A stretch of DNA of 64,000 bases from an uncultured Algibacter sp. (GCA_947502405.1 CANMZT010000001.1:124001-188000); one strand, 5' to 3'. Shown: positions 7,821-17,585, numbered from the stretch's first letter. The notes: generated from the letters alone by a model not told the origin. Made by a program: numbers and translations.

Positions 7821-10800
7821 ATGAAAAAAAAGTTTAGTAGATTGTTAACGCTAATATTGGCGTTAACTGTGCAGCTAATGTTTGCACAAGGAAAGACTAT
7901 TTCTGGTACAGTTACTGATAATAGTGGTTTGCCACTTCCAGGAGCAACAGTCTTAGTTAAAGGTACTTCTTCTGGTACCTCTACAGATTTTGATGGTAAA
8001 TTTTCAATTCAAGCTAGCCAAGGAGATTTTTTGGTAATTAGTTATGTTGGATATTCTACTAGAGAAATTGTTGTTGGCACTTCAGCCACAATTGACGTTA
8101 AACTACTTGAAGATGCAGAAGCATTACAAGAAGTTGTAGTAACAGCCTTTGGAAAGAAAAAGCAAAAACGCTCGCTGGGATATGCAGCTACAGCTATTGA
8201 TGGTAAAGACCTAACAGAGGTTACTACACTCAATCCTTTTGAAAGCTTATCGGGAAAGGTAGCTGGTTTGGATATTACTGCACCAAATCAACCTGGAGCA
8301 TCCACTAAAGTAATATTAAGAGGTTATAGTTCGCTAAGTGGAAACGGTCCGCTATATGTGATTGATGGAACTCCTATTTCCTCTGGATCAAATTCTAGTA
8401 GTTTGAGTGGAAGAACCACAGACCCAAACAGATCATTTGATGGTGGTACCAATATTAATGATTTAGATGCAAATTCTATCGAAAGTATTAATGTTTTAAA
8501 AGGGGGAGCTGCAACAGCTTTATATGGATCTAGAGCCAATAATGGAGCTATTATAATTACAACAAAGAAAGGTAAATCTGGAAAGGTTAAAGTAGAATTA
8601 AATAGTGCTATTGATTTCTTAGAAGTTTCTAGAATTCCTCATTTGCAACAGAGATGGGGACAAGGATGGAATGGTGTTGATTATTCAGGATTACCTGCCG
8701 GTGGTACTGGTGCAACAAACGAAAATGGATCATGGGGACCTTTATTTAACGGAGAATTAAGAGTTTGGGGGCAAATAGTAAATAACTCTCAGCAAATTAA
8801 GCCATATGTAAATCTTGAAGATAATATCAAAGATGTTTATGATATTGGTAATACCTATACAAACTCTGTACGACTAAGTGGTGGTGGTGAAAGAAATGAT
8901 TTTTCATTGTTGTTCACTAGAGTTGATACAGACGGAGTTATTCCAACAGATGCTGATGCATTAAATAGAAATACATTAACATTGAATGCAGGAATATCTA
9001 CTGATAAATTTAGACTCCGTGCAAATGCTAATTATGCACAAACACGTCAGAACGCAGTTAATACAGGTCAGGGCGATAATGCAGGTGAAGGAGAATCTTT
9101 TATACAAGAACTAATTCAGATACCAAGAGGGGTGAGTGCTGTGGATTTGGCTGACTATCAAAACAATCCATTCAATAATAATGATAATTTTTATACCCCG
9201 TATTCTAGAAATCCCTATTGGACACTTAATGAAAACGCAACTAATTTAACTAGAGAACGCTTTTATGGTAATATAAATTTGTCTTATGATATTCTACCAA
9301 ATTTAATAGGGACGTTCCAAACGGGAGCCGATATACTCAATAGGGGAAGACACAGTCATGGTGCTATTGTAAGATATTCTGATGGTTCACCTCAGGCACT
9401 GCTTGGAGGAACTCCAAATGCTGGTGGTGTTACAGAAACAACCAATCAATTAAGAAGGTACGAGTCTTTTTTGACATTTGACTACGATACAAAACTAAAC
9501 AGTGACTTTGGTTTAGAAGCTTCCATAGGTGGGTCTTTAGCGAATTCAACTGCTAGTAGTTTGTTAATATCTGTAACCGATTTAGATATTCCTAATTTTT
9601 ATGAAATTTCTAATTCAGCCGTATTACCAACTACGGCACAGAATGATTCAAAATCGTTACTATATTCTGTATTTAGTTCAGCAACTTTATCTTTTAAAGA
9701 CCGTATTTACTTGAATCTTACCGCACGAAATGAGTGGACTTCTACGCTTGCTATTGGTAAAAACTCGTTCTTTTACCCATCGGTTAACCTTAGTGCTATA
9801 GCTCTAGATAATGGAAAACACTTTTTAAAAGCTAGAGGAGGTTTTGCCTCAACCGCAAAAGGTGCAGGTATATATTTAACAGAGAGTTCTGCTTTACCAG
9901 CAGTTTCTGCAGCTTACTTTGGAAATATAACATTTCCATTTAATGGGTTAAATTCATTTGAGATAGCAAGAGTATTAGGAAATATAAACATTGAACCAGA
10001 GTTTACAGACGAATTTGAAATAGGTTTAGAAGGACGCTTTTTTAATAATAGAGTAACTGCTGATTTAGCTGTTTATAGTAAAAAAACAGATGGTTCAATA
10101 ATTAGTTTACTATTGCCAAATTCAACAGGATATGGTTCTATTACTGGAAATTTCATGGATATAGAGAACAAAGGTGTTGAATTAGCTTTAGGTTTTGTTC
10201 CAGTTAGAACAGATGATTTTAGTTGGAATGTAAATTACACTTTTGCTAAAAATGAAAATGAGGTTACTGGTTTGCCAGAAGGAACAGATGAAATTTTAGT
10301 TAATAGTGCTTTTGGAGTTAATTTTTATGCAGAAAAAGGTCAGCCTTTAGGAGTATTTAAGGCAAGAGTGCCACAAACTACTGCTGATGGACAAGTTGTT
10401 GTTGATCCTAATACTGGGATATCGTTACAAACAGTTGAAGAGGAAACCATAGGTAACTCACAACGTGATTTTGTAATGGGATTGCAAAATACTATTAAGT
10501 ATAAAAACTTCCGACTTTCATTTGCTTTTGACTGGAAAGAAGGTGGAGAAATGTACTCTTACACAGCAAGGTTATTAGGTTTTACAGGAAACTCAATATT
10601 AACAACATATAATGATAGAAATTCATTTATAGTTCCTAACTCAGTAGTAGATGATGGTAATGGGAATTTTGTTGAGAATACTACACCAATAACTTTTGAT
10701 AATGTCACTGGGTTTTACAGTGCAAGTAACAATCCTAGCACAGAGGTAAACCATGTAATAGATAAAACATTTATCAGATTAAGGGATGCATCTATTTCTT

Positions 10801-11018
10801 ATAATTTTCCTAACAAGCTTATTGATAAAACTGGTTTAACTAATCTAACTCTGAGTCTTTATGGAAGAAACTTGTTTTTATGGACACCAGATGATAATCC
10901 ATACGTAGATCCAGAGGTAACCTCTTTTGGTGGTAATGATTTAGTTACTGAGTTTGGCGAATTTGCAGCAAACCCTGCTCAAAGAACTTATGGTGTTTCA
11001 CTTAAAATGACATTTTAA
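7821..11018 (+). CDS. SusC/RagA family TonB-dependent outer-membrane receptor
   Basis: A 1065-residue outer-membrane transporter of the SusC type that imports a glycan or peptide with energy from TonB. It has a signal peptide (residues 1-22, ending MFAQ), a carboxypeptidase-regulatory-like domain (about 25-105, with SGTVTDNSGLPLPGATV), a TonB-box-like stretch EVVVTAFG (about 103), a plug domain to about 240 with the LRGYSSLSGNGPLYVIDG motif, and a 22-strand barrel ending in the aromatic C-terminus KMTF. It is followed 11 bases later by its SusD partner. The substrate is not evident because no glycoside hydrolase is linked. Confidence 0.96.
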   Translation: MKKKFSRLLTLILALTVQLMFAQGKTISGTVTDNSGLPLPGATVLVKGTSSGTSTDFDGKFSIQASQGDFLVISYVGYSTREIVVGTSATIDVKLLEDAEALQEVVVTAFGKKKQKRSLGYAATAIDGKDLTEVTTLNPFESLSGKVAGLDITAPNQPGASTKVILRGYSSLSGNGPLYVIDGTPISSGSNSSSLSGRTTDPNRSFDGGTNINDLDANSIESINVLKGGAATALYGSRANNGAIIITTKKGKSGKVKVELNSAIDFLEVSRIPHLQQRWGQGWNGVDYSGLPAGGTGATNENGSWGPLFNGELRVWGQIVNNSQQIKPYVNLEDNIKDVYDIGNTYTNSVRLSGGGERNDFSLLFTRVDTDGVIPTDADALNRNTLTLNAGISTDKFRLRANANYAQTRQNAVNTGQGDNAGEGESFIQELIQIPRGVSAVDLADYQNNPFNNNDNFYTPYSRNPYWTLNENATNLTRERFYGNINLSYDILPNLIGTFQTGADILNRGRHSHGAIVRYSDGSPQALLGGTPNAGGVTETTNQLRRYESFLTFDYDTKLNSDFGLEASIGGSLANSTASSLLISVTDLDIPNFYEISNSAVLPTTAQNDSKSLLYSVFSSATLSFKDRIYLNLTARNEWTSTLAIGKNSFFYPSVNLSAIALDNGKHFLKARGGFASTAKGAGIYLTESSALPAVSAAYFGNITFPFNGLNSFEIARVLGNINIEPEFTDEFEIGLEGRFFNNRVTADLAVYSKKTDGSIISLLLPNSTGYGSITGNFMDIENKGVELALGFVPVRTDDFSWNVNYTFAKNENEVTGLPEGTDEILVNSAFGVNFYAEKGQPLGVFKARVPQTTADGQVVVDPNTGISLQTVEEETIGNSQRDFVMGLQNTIKYKNFRLSFAFDWKEGGEMYSYTARLLGFTGNSILTTYNDRNSFIVPNSVVDDGNGNFVENTTPITFDNVTGFYSASNNPSTEVNHVIDKTFIRLRDASISYNFPNKLIDKTGLTNLTLSLYGRNLFLWTPDDNPYVDPEVTSFGGNDLVTEFGEFAANPAQRTYGVSLKMTF

Positions 11019-11029
11019 AATAAAGAATT

Positions 11030-12490
11030 ATGAAAAAATTATTAATAACAATAATAGGATTTGGAATCTTGTTCGTGTCTTGTGATTCGCAACTGGATAT
11101 AAATAGAGACCCTGATGATTTAACACCAGATCAATTGGCTTTTGAGGTAGAGTTACCAGGAAGTATAACAGGAATAGCAGGAGTAAAAGGTTCGTATTGG
11201 GCATTAATTGGTGGTGTATGGTCTCAATTTTGGGCACAAAGTCCTGGTTCAAGCCAATATAGAGTTTTAGATAATTACACGCTAGGAGCTACCGACGGTA
11301 TTTCAACAGGTGGCTGGTTAAATGCATATGATGCACTTTTAGATGTAAGAAATATTAAAAAACGTGCTTTAGCAGAAAATAACTGGAATTATTATTTAAT
11401 AACAACAGTACTTGAAGCTTACACATCTCAAATGTTAACAGATTGGTATGGTGATATACCTTATACTGAAGCTAATGATCCCTTAATTTTTAATCCAATA
11501 TTTAATACAGGTGAAGAGGTTTATGATTTGTTAATTCAAGATTTAGATGATGCGTTAAGTAAAAATTTGAGTAACTCAGAAGGAACAGTACCAGGTAATG
11601 ATGACTTTGTTTTTGCTGGTGAAATGGATAATTGGGTGAAGTTTGCAAATACTCTAAAGCTAAGAATATTTCTAAGACAAACAGAAGCTAGACCATCAGT
11701 AGCACAACAGGGAATAACTACTATGTTTAACTCTGGAGCTCAATTTTTAGATATTGATGCTGCTGTAACTGGCTTTACAGATGCACCAAATATCAGTAAT
11801 CCTCTATATGAAACTGATAGAAGACAGTTAAATACACAGCTTAATTTAAGGGCAAGTGCAACAATGCATGGGTTTTTAACCGATAATCTAGATGAAAGAA
11901 TTGAGGCTTATTATGGACCAGGAAATCCAGTTATTCAAGGAGATTTTAATAATCAAGCTGGACCTAACACATTTTCAGTTGCTGATATAAGTCCATTATC
12001 TCCATTATATTTTATAAGTCTTTCACAAAGCTATTTTTTGCAATCAGAGGCTAGATTAAGGTATGATAATGAAAGTCAAGCTAAAGAACTATACGATATG
12101 GGGGTTACAGAAGCATTTAACAAAAACCCTAACTTTTTTGATGATGACGTATCTGAAGCTAATCAAACTTGGGCTTTTGAAGCGCCATATGATGCAGCTC
12201 CTTATATAGCTTCTGGTGGAGTATATGAGTATCCAAGTGGTGGTACTTTTGATGAAAAACTTGAGGCAATCATTACACAAAAATGGATAGCTAGCTACCC
12301 AGATGATGGCGCTGAGGCTTTCTTTGAATGGCATAGAACAGGTTATCCTGATTTCTTTACAGTTTCAGTAAATGGAGTTTTGGGTACCGGATTTCCTCAA
12401 AGGTTATTGTATCCAAATTCTGAGACTTCAAGAAATTTGAATGCACCTGATTTAGAGTTAATAACTGAACCTATTTGGTGGAACCAATAA
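11030..12490 (+). CDS. SusD/RagB-like outer-membrane lipoprotein (SusD_2 type)
   Basis: A 486-residue surface lipoprotein that caps the SusC barrel and binds substrate. A type II signal peptide ends in LFVSC (Cys19). The following DINRDPDD and the DWYGDIPYTEA segment (about 143) with the helical TPR-like core fit the SusD-like 2 family rather than classic SusD. It is the second gene of the uptake operon, 11 bases after susC. Confidence 0.93.
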   Translation: MKKLLITIIGFGILFVSCDSQLDINRDPDDLTPDQLAFEVELPGSITGIAGVKGSYWALIGGVWSQFWAQSPGSSQYRVLDNYTLGATDGISTGGWLNAYDALLDVRNIKKRALAENNWNYYLITTVLEAYTSQMLTDWYGDIPYTEANDPLIFNPIFNTGEEVYDLLIQDLDDALSKNLSNSEGTVPGNDDFVFAGEMDNWVKFANTLKLRIFLRQTEARPSVAQQGITTMFNSGAQFLDIDAAVTGFTDAPNISNPLYETDRRQLNTQLNLRASATMHGFLTDNLDERIEAYYGPGNPVIQGDFNNQAGPNTFSVADISPLSPLYFISLSQSYFLQSEARLRYDNESQAKELYDMGVTEAFNKNPNFFDDDVSEANQTWAFEAPYDAAPYIASGGVYEYPSGGTFDEKLEAIITQKWIASYPDDGAEAFFEWHRTGYPDFFTVSVNGVLGTGFPQRLLYPNSETSRNLNAPDLELITEPIWWNQ

Positions 12491-12508
12491 TTAAAAAGAT
12501 TTAGAAAT

Positions 12509-13144
12509 ATGAAAAATATAATTAAAAGTATAGTCTGTGTCATGCTACTTTTTTTAAGCTCATGTAGCACGGAATCAACTGGTAATGTTAGTAATGTTAC
12601 CGATTATGCAGTAATTGATATAATTGGCGAAACTGAATTAATAATTGACCAAGGCGATTCATGGGTAGATCCTGAAGCTAATGTAACTTTAGCGGGAGCT
12701 CCTTATGATTATGAAGTTGATACAGTTGTTGATACAAATGTTCCTGGTGTATATTACATTACATACTCTGCAGTAAACGATTTGGGTTTTACAGCATCAG
12801 CAACAAGAACAGTAGTTGTGGTCTCATCATCTCCAGAAACATGTGATTTATCTGGAGCCTGGGAAAGATCTAATGGGAGTCCTGGTACTATGACAAAAAT
12901 TTCAGATAGAAATTATACATATGATAATGCAGGAGGAGTAACTGGTGCAAACCAGCTTACTGTAAATTTGATTAACGTTAATGATGTTCAGATTTATATT
13001 CCTTTTCAAGAGAATGCCTCGCCTAGTGGTTTATCAGTAAGAAGTTTTCAACCAGGAACTATTACTGATTGCGATAATTTTAGTTGGAGCTTGTCTGCAA
13101 GTGGCTTCTATGGAACATTTACAAGAAATTTCTCAAGACAATAA
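12509..13144 (+). CDS. Surface lipoprotein with bacterial Ig-like domain (DUF5011 type)
   Basis: A 211-residue accessory lipoprotein of the SusCD operon. The signal peptide ends in LSSC (Cys19). Residues about 34-109 read as a DUF5011 Ig-like fold, with a DQGDSWVDPEA segment and a closing TYSAVNDLGFTASATRTVVV strand pair. Residues about 115-211 form a second beta-rich domain not assigned to a family. In many SusCD loci such third proteins are surface glycan-binding proteins; that role is inferred from position only. Confidence 0.75.
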   Translation: MKNIIKSIVCVMLLFLSSCSTESTGNVSNVTDYAVIDIIGETELIIDQGDSWVDPEANVTLAGAPYDYEVDTVVDTNVPGVYYITYSAVNDLGFTASATRTVVVVSSSPETCDLSGAWERSNGSPGTMTKISDRNYTYDNAGGVTGANQLTVNLINVNDVQIYIPFQENASPSGLSVRSFQPGTITDCDNFSWSLSASGFYGTFTRNFSRQ

Positions 13145-13161
13145 TTAAAAATAAAACGATT

Positions 13162-13671
13162 ATGAAAAAAATAAATATATATAGGGCTGTTTTAGTGTTG
13201 TTTACAGTGAGTTTATTTGTCTCTTGTGACGAGGGAGGCGATCCAGATCCAGGAGGAACCAATGTGCAAGATATTGCTGGAGATTGGTGGGCTGTGGCGT
13301 TAAATCCTGGTGGTGAAACTACCGCTTTTGGAGGTGATTATGTGCAGTTTAGTACATACAATACAGCAGCAAACGACAATACTTTTTGGGTAGACGATCA
13401 TGACAACTGGATGCAGTTAAAAGCAAAGGTAACATTAAACGAAGACAGGTTAACATTTCAAAGTGAGCCAAATACCCCTGAATTATATACTGATGAAACA
13501 GTAACTATTACAAATGGTTTAATTACTAGAGATGTTTTTACAACAGAAAGTAATACCCTTGTAGACCAAATAACTTTTAATGCTGAGTTTAGTTGGGATC
13601 CAGGAACTGTTTATGAATATATAGGACACTTTAGAACAGGTTTTTTAGAAGATGAAAACCCACATTTTTAG
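13162..13671 (+). CDS. Hypothetical lipoprotein, last gene of the SusCD operon
   Basis: A 169-residue lipoprotein with signal peptide and lipobox (LFVSC) and a Gly/Asp-rich linker followed by a beta-rich domain. The ATG at 13162 is chosen over an upstream in-frame start at 13084 because the latter overlaps the previous gene and would hide the signal peptide. I do not recognise the family. Position suggests a second accessory surface protein of the uptake system. Confidence 0.7.
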   Translation: MKKINIYRAVLVLFTVSLFVSCDEGGDPDPGGTNVQDIAGDWWAVALNPGGETTAFGGDYVQFSTYNTAANDNTFWVDDHDNWMQLKAKVTLNEDRLTFQSEPNTPELYTDETVTITNGLITRDVFTTESNTLVDQITFNAEFSWDPGTVYEYIGHFRTGFLEDENPHF

Positions 13672-13698
13672 ATTTACTAACTAAATTTATAACTAAAA

Positions 13699-13730
13699 AA
13701 AGGTGCTAATTTAATTAGCGCCTTTTTTTA
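13699..13730. terminator. Bidirectional terminator between the SusCD operon and lspA
   Basis: Hairpin AAGGTGCTAA-TTT-AATTAGCGCCTT (one mismatch) flanked by A and T runs on both sides. It can serve the SusCD operon and the convergent lspA, whose stop codon overlaps its edge. Confidence 0.8.
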
Positions 13731-14246
13731 TGCTTTTTTTGTTTTCTTTTTATTTTTAAAACTCATAAAAACCAGTATTATCATTCCTGTTGTAACTGAT
13801 AAATCGGCTAGATTAAAAATTCCTGTTCTAAACACACCACCTAAATCAATAAATAAGAAATCGGTAACTTTTCCAAAAACAATTCTGTCAAATACATTGG
13901 CAATTCCGCCGCCAATAATACTTGCAAAAGCAAAAAGCGACCACTTATCTAGTGTCTTATCCTTAAAAATATGTCGAAGTACGAAGCCTAAAACTAATAT
14001 GGGTAAAATGAGTAATAAAATAATTCTTAGGGTTTCGTTTAACTCACTTCCCATGCCTAAAAATGCTCCAGTATTCTCAATATTCATCATAACAAAGGCA
14101 TCACCAATCAAAGGAATGCGCTCTCCTGGGTTTACTTCTGTTCTTAGTGTGATGTTTTTTCTAACAAGAACTTTGGAAATCTGATCAATAGCTATGGTTA
14201 AAACAATAACCAGAATTATAAAAGCGTTACGTTTATTTTGCTTCAT
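13728..14246 (-). CDS. lspA: Lipoprotein signal peptidase (signal peptidase II)
   Basis: An inner-membrane aspartyl protease that removes signal peptides from prolipoproteins. 172 residues with four membrane helices. The two active-site regions are seen: GGGIANVFDRI (about 110) and the FNLADLSVTTG segment (about 142), each with its conserved Asp. The start directly abuts the fabD stop (TAA then ATG), so the two are co-transcribed. The many lipoproteins in this window depend on it. Confidence 0.96.
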   Translation of the reverse strand: MKQNKRNAFIILVIVLTIAIDQISKVLVRKNITLRTEVNPGERIPLIGDAFVMMNIENTGAFLGMGSELNETLRIILLLILPILVLGFVLRHIFKDKTLDKWSLFAFASIIGGGIANVFDRIVFGKVTDFLFIDLGGVFRTGIFNLADLSVTTGMIILVFMSFKNKKKTKKA

Positions 14247-15140
14247 TTAACTATTGGCTTCAAAAGTTGCAGAAACTGTTTCAGATTCTCTATTGATTTT
14301 TTTAACTAAACCTTGTAAAACTTTACCTGGACCAACTTCTGTAAACAAGGTGGCACCGTCAGTAATCATTTGTTGAACAGACTGCGTCCAACGTACAGGT
14401 GCTGTTAATTGAGACATTAAATTTGTTTTAATTGCATTTTCATCAATTACAGCGTTTGCCGTTACATTCTGGTATATAGGGCAGTTTGGTTTACTAAATG
14501 TGGTGTTTTCAATAGCTGCTGCTAATTCTTCACGAGCAGGCTCCATTAACGGTGAGTGAAATGCGCCACCTACAGGTAGTACTAACGCTCTTCTTGCTCC
14601 TTCTTCCTTTAAGGTTTCACAGGCTTTATTGATAGCTTCAACTTCTCCAGAAATTACTAATTGCCCAGGGCAATTGTAATTTGCAGCAACAACTACGCCT
14701 TCGGTTGTTGCACAAATTTTTTCAACTACATCATCATCAAGTCCTAAAACAGCTGCCATAATACTTGGTTGTAACTCGCATGCTTTTTGCATAGCAGTAG
14801 CACGTTGCGATACTAATTTTAGTCCGTCTTCAAACGTTAATGTGCTATTAGCTACAAGCGCAGAAAGTTCTCCAAGTGAGTGGCCAGCAACCATATCAGG
14901 TTTAAAACTATCACCTAATGTTTTAGCTAAAATTACAGAATGTAAAAATATGGCGGGTTGTGTTACTTTGGTTTGTTTTAAATCTTCAGCAGAACCTTCA
15001 AACATGGTATCTGTGATGTTGAAACCCAAAATATCGTTAGCATTTTCAAATAGTTCTTGTGCTAAAGGTGAATTTTCATAAAGATCTAAACCCATTCCTG
15101 AGAATTGTGCCCCTTGACCTGGAAAAATATATGCGTTCAT
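14247..15140 (-). CDS. fabD: Malonyl CoA-acyl carrier protein transacylase
   Basis: Loads malonyl groups onto acyl carrier protein for type II fatty acid synthesis in the cytoplasm. 297 residues with the oxyanion motif PGQGAQ at 7-12, the nucleophile GHSLGE with Ser88, and the catalytic His in GAFHSPLM at about 195. First gene of a two-gene unit with lspA. Length and motifs are ordinary for FabD. Confidence 0.96.
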   Translation of the reverse strand: MNAYIFPGQGAQFSGMGLDLYENSPLAQELFENANDILGFNITDTMFEGSAEDLKQTKVTQPAIFLHSVILAKTLGDSFKPDMVAGHSLGELSALVANSTLTFEDGLKLVSQRATAMQKACELQPSIMAAVLGLDDDVVEKICATTEGVVVAANYNCPGQLVISGEVEAINKACETLKEEGARRALVLPVGGAFHSPLMEPAREELAAAIENTTFSKPNCPIYQNVTANAVIDENAIKTNLMSQLTAPVRWTQSVQQMITDGATLFTEVGPGKVLQGLVKKINRESETVSATFEANS

Positions 15141-15218
15141 ATTAGTTAGTTTTTATGTGGCAAAAATAGGAATAAATCTTTAGAAGAACTGATTATGTTT
15201 TTTAGAAGTTATACTGCT

Positions 15219-15300
15219 GCGTTAGGGATTGAAACGGCATCCTTTTTTGCTTTTTCGGCAAAAAAGATATAGTGGAAAGCCCGACCCTTGTGGTAACGCC
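15219..15300 (+). repeat. Structured intergenic element GCGTTAGGG, copy 1
   Basis: Starts GCGTTAGGGATTGAAACGGC and ends AAGCCCGACCC..TGGTAACGCC, so the outer arms GCGTTA/TAACGC and inner GGG/CCC and CGGC/GCC(C)G segments can pair. The middle is a hairpin CTTTTTTGC-TTTTTCG-GCAAAAAAG. It lies between two minus-strand genes, so here the conserved strand is antisense to its neighbours. Copies 2 and 3 are at 50287 and 55883. Confidence 0.85.
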
Positions 15301-15309
15301 CAAATAAAA

Positions 15310-16866
15310 TTATAGTTTTTCTGCTGCAGCTTCAGCACATCGCTCGCCATCCATAGCAGCGGAAACAATACCTCCGGCATAACCACCACCCTCGCCACAA
15401 GGGTATAAGTTTGAAATTTGTGGATGTTGTAATTGCTCGTTTCTTGGAATTGAAACCGGAGATGAGGTTCTGGATTCTACGCCTACAATATTGGCCTCGG
15501 CGGTGTAATAGCCTTTCATTTTCTTACCAAAAGCTTCAAAGCCTTTTCTCAATCGGCTTCCTATGAATTTGGGTAGCAATGAGTGTAGTGGTGCGGATTT
15601 TAATCCAGGTTGATAGGAGGTTGGGTTTAACTTTGGTGATGGTTTACCCTCAACAAAATCGATTAGTCGTTGTGCCGGGGCTACTTGACTTCTTCCGCCA
15701 GCTGTAAATGCTAAACGCTCTAAATTTTTTTGATATTCTAAGCCTTTTAAGGCACCAAATTTCTCGTATTTTGGCAAATCGGTACCTGCATTAATCTCTA
15801 CAACAATACCAGAATTGGCATATAAATTATTTCGTTTTGATGGGGACATGCCATTTACCACAACCTCACCATTAGCAGTTGCAGCGGGTACAATAAAGCC
15901 ACCAGGGCACATGCAGAATGAATAAACTCCGCGATTTTTAACTTGTTCTACCAAACCGTAAGAGGCTGCAGGAAGTAACTCGTTACGTGTGCCAGAACAA
16001 TGGTATTGAATGGAGTCTATAATATGTTGCGGATGCTCAACCCGAACACCCATGGCAAAGGATTTTGCTTCTATTGCAATGTCTTTTTTGTCCAATAGAT
16101 AAAAGATGTCTCTGGCTGAATGGCCTGTGGCTAGAATAACTTTTTCAACAGGAGTTTCGTTATTATCATTTAATTGAATGGCTGTTATTTTTTGGTCTTT
16201 TAAAACGAAATTGGTTACCCGTGTTTCAAAGTGGATTTCGCCTCCAAACTTTAAAATAGTTTCACGAATATTCTGAACCACTTTGGGGAGTTTATTGGTA
16301 CCAATATGCGGATGAGCATCAATAAGAATTTGCTCGGTGGCGCCATGATATACTAGGTTTTCAAAAATGCGTCGAACATCACCACGTTTTAAACTTCTGG
16401 TGTATAGTTTACCATCACTGTAAGTTCCTGCGCCACCTTCACCAAAACAATAATTGGAATCTTCATTTACAAAATGGTCTTGGTTTATGGCTTTTAAATC
16501 GCGCCTGCGGTCTTGAACATTTTTACCGCGCTCTAAAACAATGGGTTTAAAACCCAGTTCAATACACCGTAAAGCGGCGTACATGCCTGCAGGACCGAAA
16601 CCTATAATATGGATGGGTTTAGCTTTAGAAACGTCTTTATACTCAAAAATATATTCTGAGTTTTCTGGAACAGGCTCTTTAATATAAACAGCTACCTTGT
16701 AATTAAATATGATTTTTGGTTTTCTGGCATCAACGGATTTTCTGAGGATTTTTACACCTGTAATATCTGTTTTGTCTATTGCAAGTTTTATGGCAGATTT
16801 TAAAACCAGAATATCAGGCTGCTTTTCCTCTTGAAGTGTAATACGAAGTTGTATTTCTTTTAGCAT
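15310..16866 (-). CDS. FAD-dependent dehydrogenase (COG2509 type)
   Basis: A 518-residue predicted flavoprotein of uncertain substrate. An N-terminal domain of about 85 residues is followed by the dinucleotide-binding motif GFGPAGMYAALRC at about 92 and the ERGK acidic end. Further segments are CFGEGGAGTYSDGKLYTR (about 145), a central ATGHSARD, a CMCPGGFIVPAAT segment near 340, and the C-terminal CGEGGGYAGGIVSAAMDGE that closes the FAD site. This set is typical of the uncharacterised FAD-dependent family annotated as COG2509. It probably acts in the cytoplasm as an oxidoreductase. Confidence 0.85.
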   Translation of the reverse strand: MLKEIQLRITLQEEKQPDILVLKSAIKLAIDKTDITGVKILRKSVDARKPKIIFNYKVAVYIKEPVPENSEYIFEYKDVSKAKPIHIIGFGPAGMYAALRCIELGFKPIVLERGKNVQDRRRDLKAINQDHFVNEDSNYCFGEGGAGTYSDGKLYTRSLKRGDVRRIFENLVYHGATEQILIDAHPHIGTNKLPKVVQNIRETILKFGGEIHFETRVTNFVLKDQKITAIQLNDNNETPVEKVILATGHSARDIFYLLDKKDIAIEAKSFAMGVRVEHPQHIIDSIQYHCSGTRNELLPAASYGLVEQVKNRGVYSFCMCPGGFIVPAATANGEVVVNGMSPSKRNNLYANSGIVVEINAGTDLPKYEKFGALKGLEYQKNLERLAFTAGGRSQVAPAQRLIDFVEGKPSPKLNPTSYQPGLKSAPLHSLLPKFIGSRLRKGFEAFGKKMKGYYTAEANIVGVESRTSSPVSIPRNEQLQHPQISNLYPCGEGGGYAGGIVSAAMDGERCAEAAAEKL

Positions 16867-16911
16867 TTGATGAAATTTGGGTTGGGAGTAAATAAATTTT
16901 TTTCATTTTAT

Positions 16912-17508
16912 CTAGTCAACCGACCAATCTAAAACATTTAAAATATCTGTAAGTCCAAAATAAACATAAATTTCTCTATTCGGTTTTATAAGAAGATGAT
17001 TGATTTCAAAGTCTGAATCTTTAAAAAATAAATTTTCTAATAAGTCGTAATTATCTAAATATATATGATTTGCTTTGTCTTCTTGAATTCCAGACATCTT
17101 AGTACCTATAAGGTATGCTTGGTATCTGTGTGAATTGTGTTTAATCCATTGCCAGTATTTTTTATGCTTTGAATCCTTGTATAGCTCCTTCGTATTTTTT
17201 CTATAAAGATGTATCATTGTTTTATTCTCTATATTAAAATTGCTACCAGTAATTTTATTTAAAAAGGTGTTAATTTGAGTATGACTAACGGAATCGAGTT
17301 TAGCTTTCTTTCTGTGTAAAAAGCTCGTTTTAATCAAGGCTGTATCATTCTCTATTTCTTTAATAAAAACTTTTCTTTTATCTAACTGCTTAAACTGTTT
17401 TTTAGAAATTTTTTGATTTTCAAAATAGAAGTAAGTGGGTTTTTTATTTTGTTGACCATAGATCATTAAATTGAAGAAGAAAATAAAGATTATTATGATT
17501 TGTTTCAT
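16912..17508 (-). CDS. Hypothetical secreted protein
   Basis: A 198-residue protein with an N-terminal signal peptide (residues 1-18, MIYGQQ). The mature part is rich in Lys, Asn, Tyr and aromatic residues, with no Cys and no motif that I recognise. It stands alone between the flavoprotein and the DHFR fusion. Likely periplasmic; function unknown. Confidence 0.65.
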   Translation of the reverse strand: MKQIIIIFIFFFNLMIYGQQNKKPTYFYFENQKISKKQFKQLDKRKVFIKEIENDTALIKTSFLHRKKAKLDSVSHTQINTFLNKITGSNFNIENKTMIHLYRKNTKELYKDSKHKKYWQWIKHNSHRYQAYLIGTKMSGIQEDKANHIYLDNYDLLENLFFKDSDFEINHLLIKPNREIYVYFGLTDILNVLDWSVD

Positions 17509-17585
17509 AATTATAAAGATTCCATTTATAAATCATTTTAATGTAACGAACGAACTAGGTCTTTTTTTAGTTAAATAAATTGAAA

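Noticed and set aside
13897-14184. Plus-strand 95-residue frame
   Set aside because: Antisense to lspA, no supported start, typical shadow of a hydrophobic gene.
15219-15300. A riboswitch controlling the neighbouring flavoprotein or fabD gene
   Set aside because: The conserved strand is opposite to both neighbours and the other copies lie next to unrelated genes, so a gene-specific riboswitch is unlikely.
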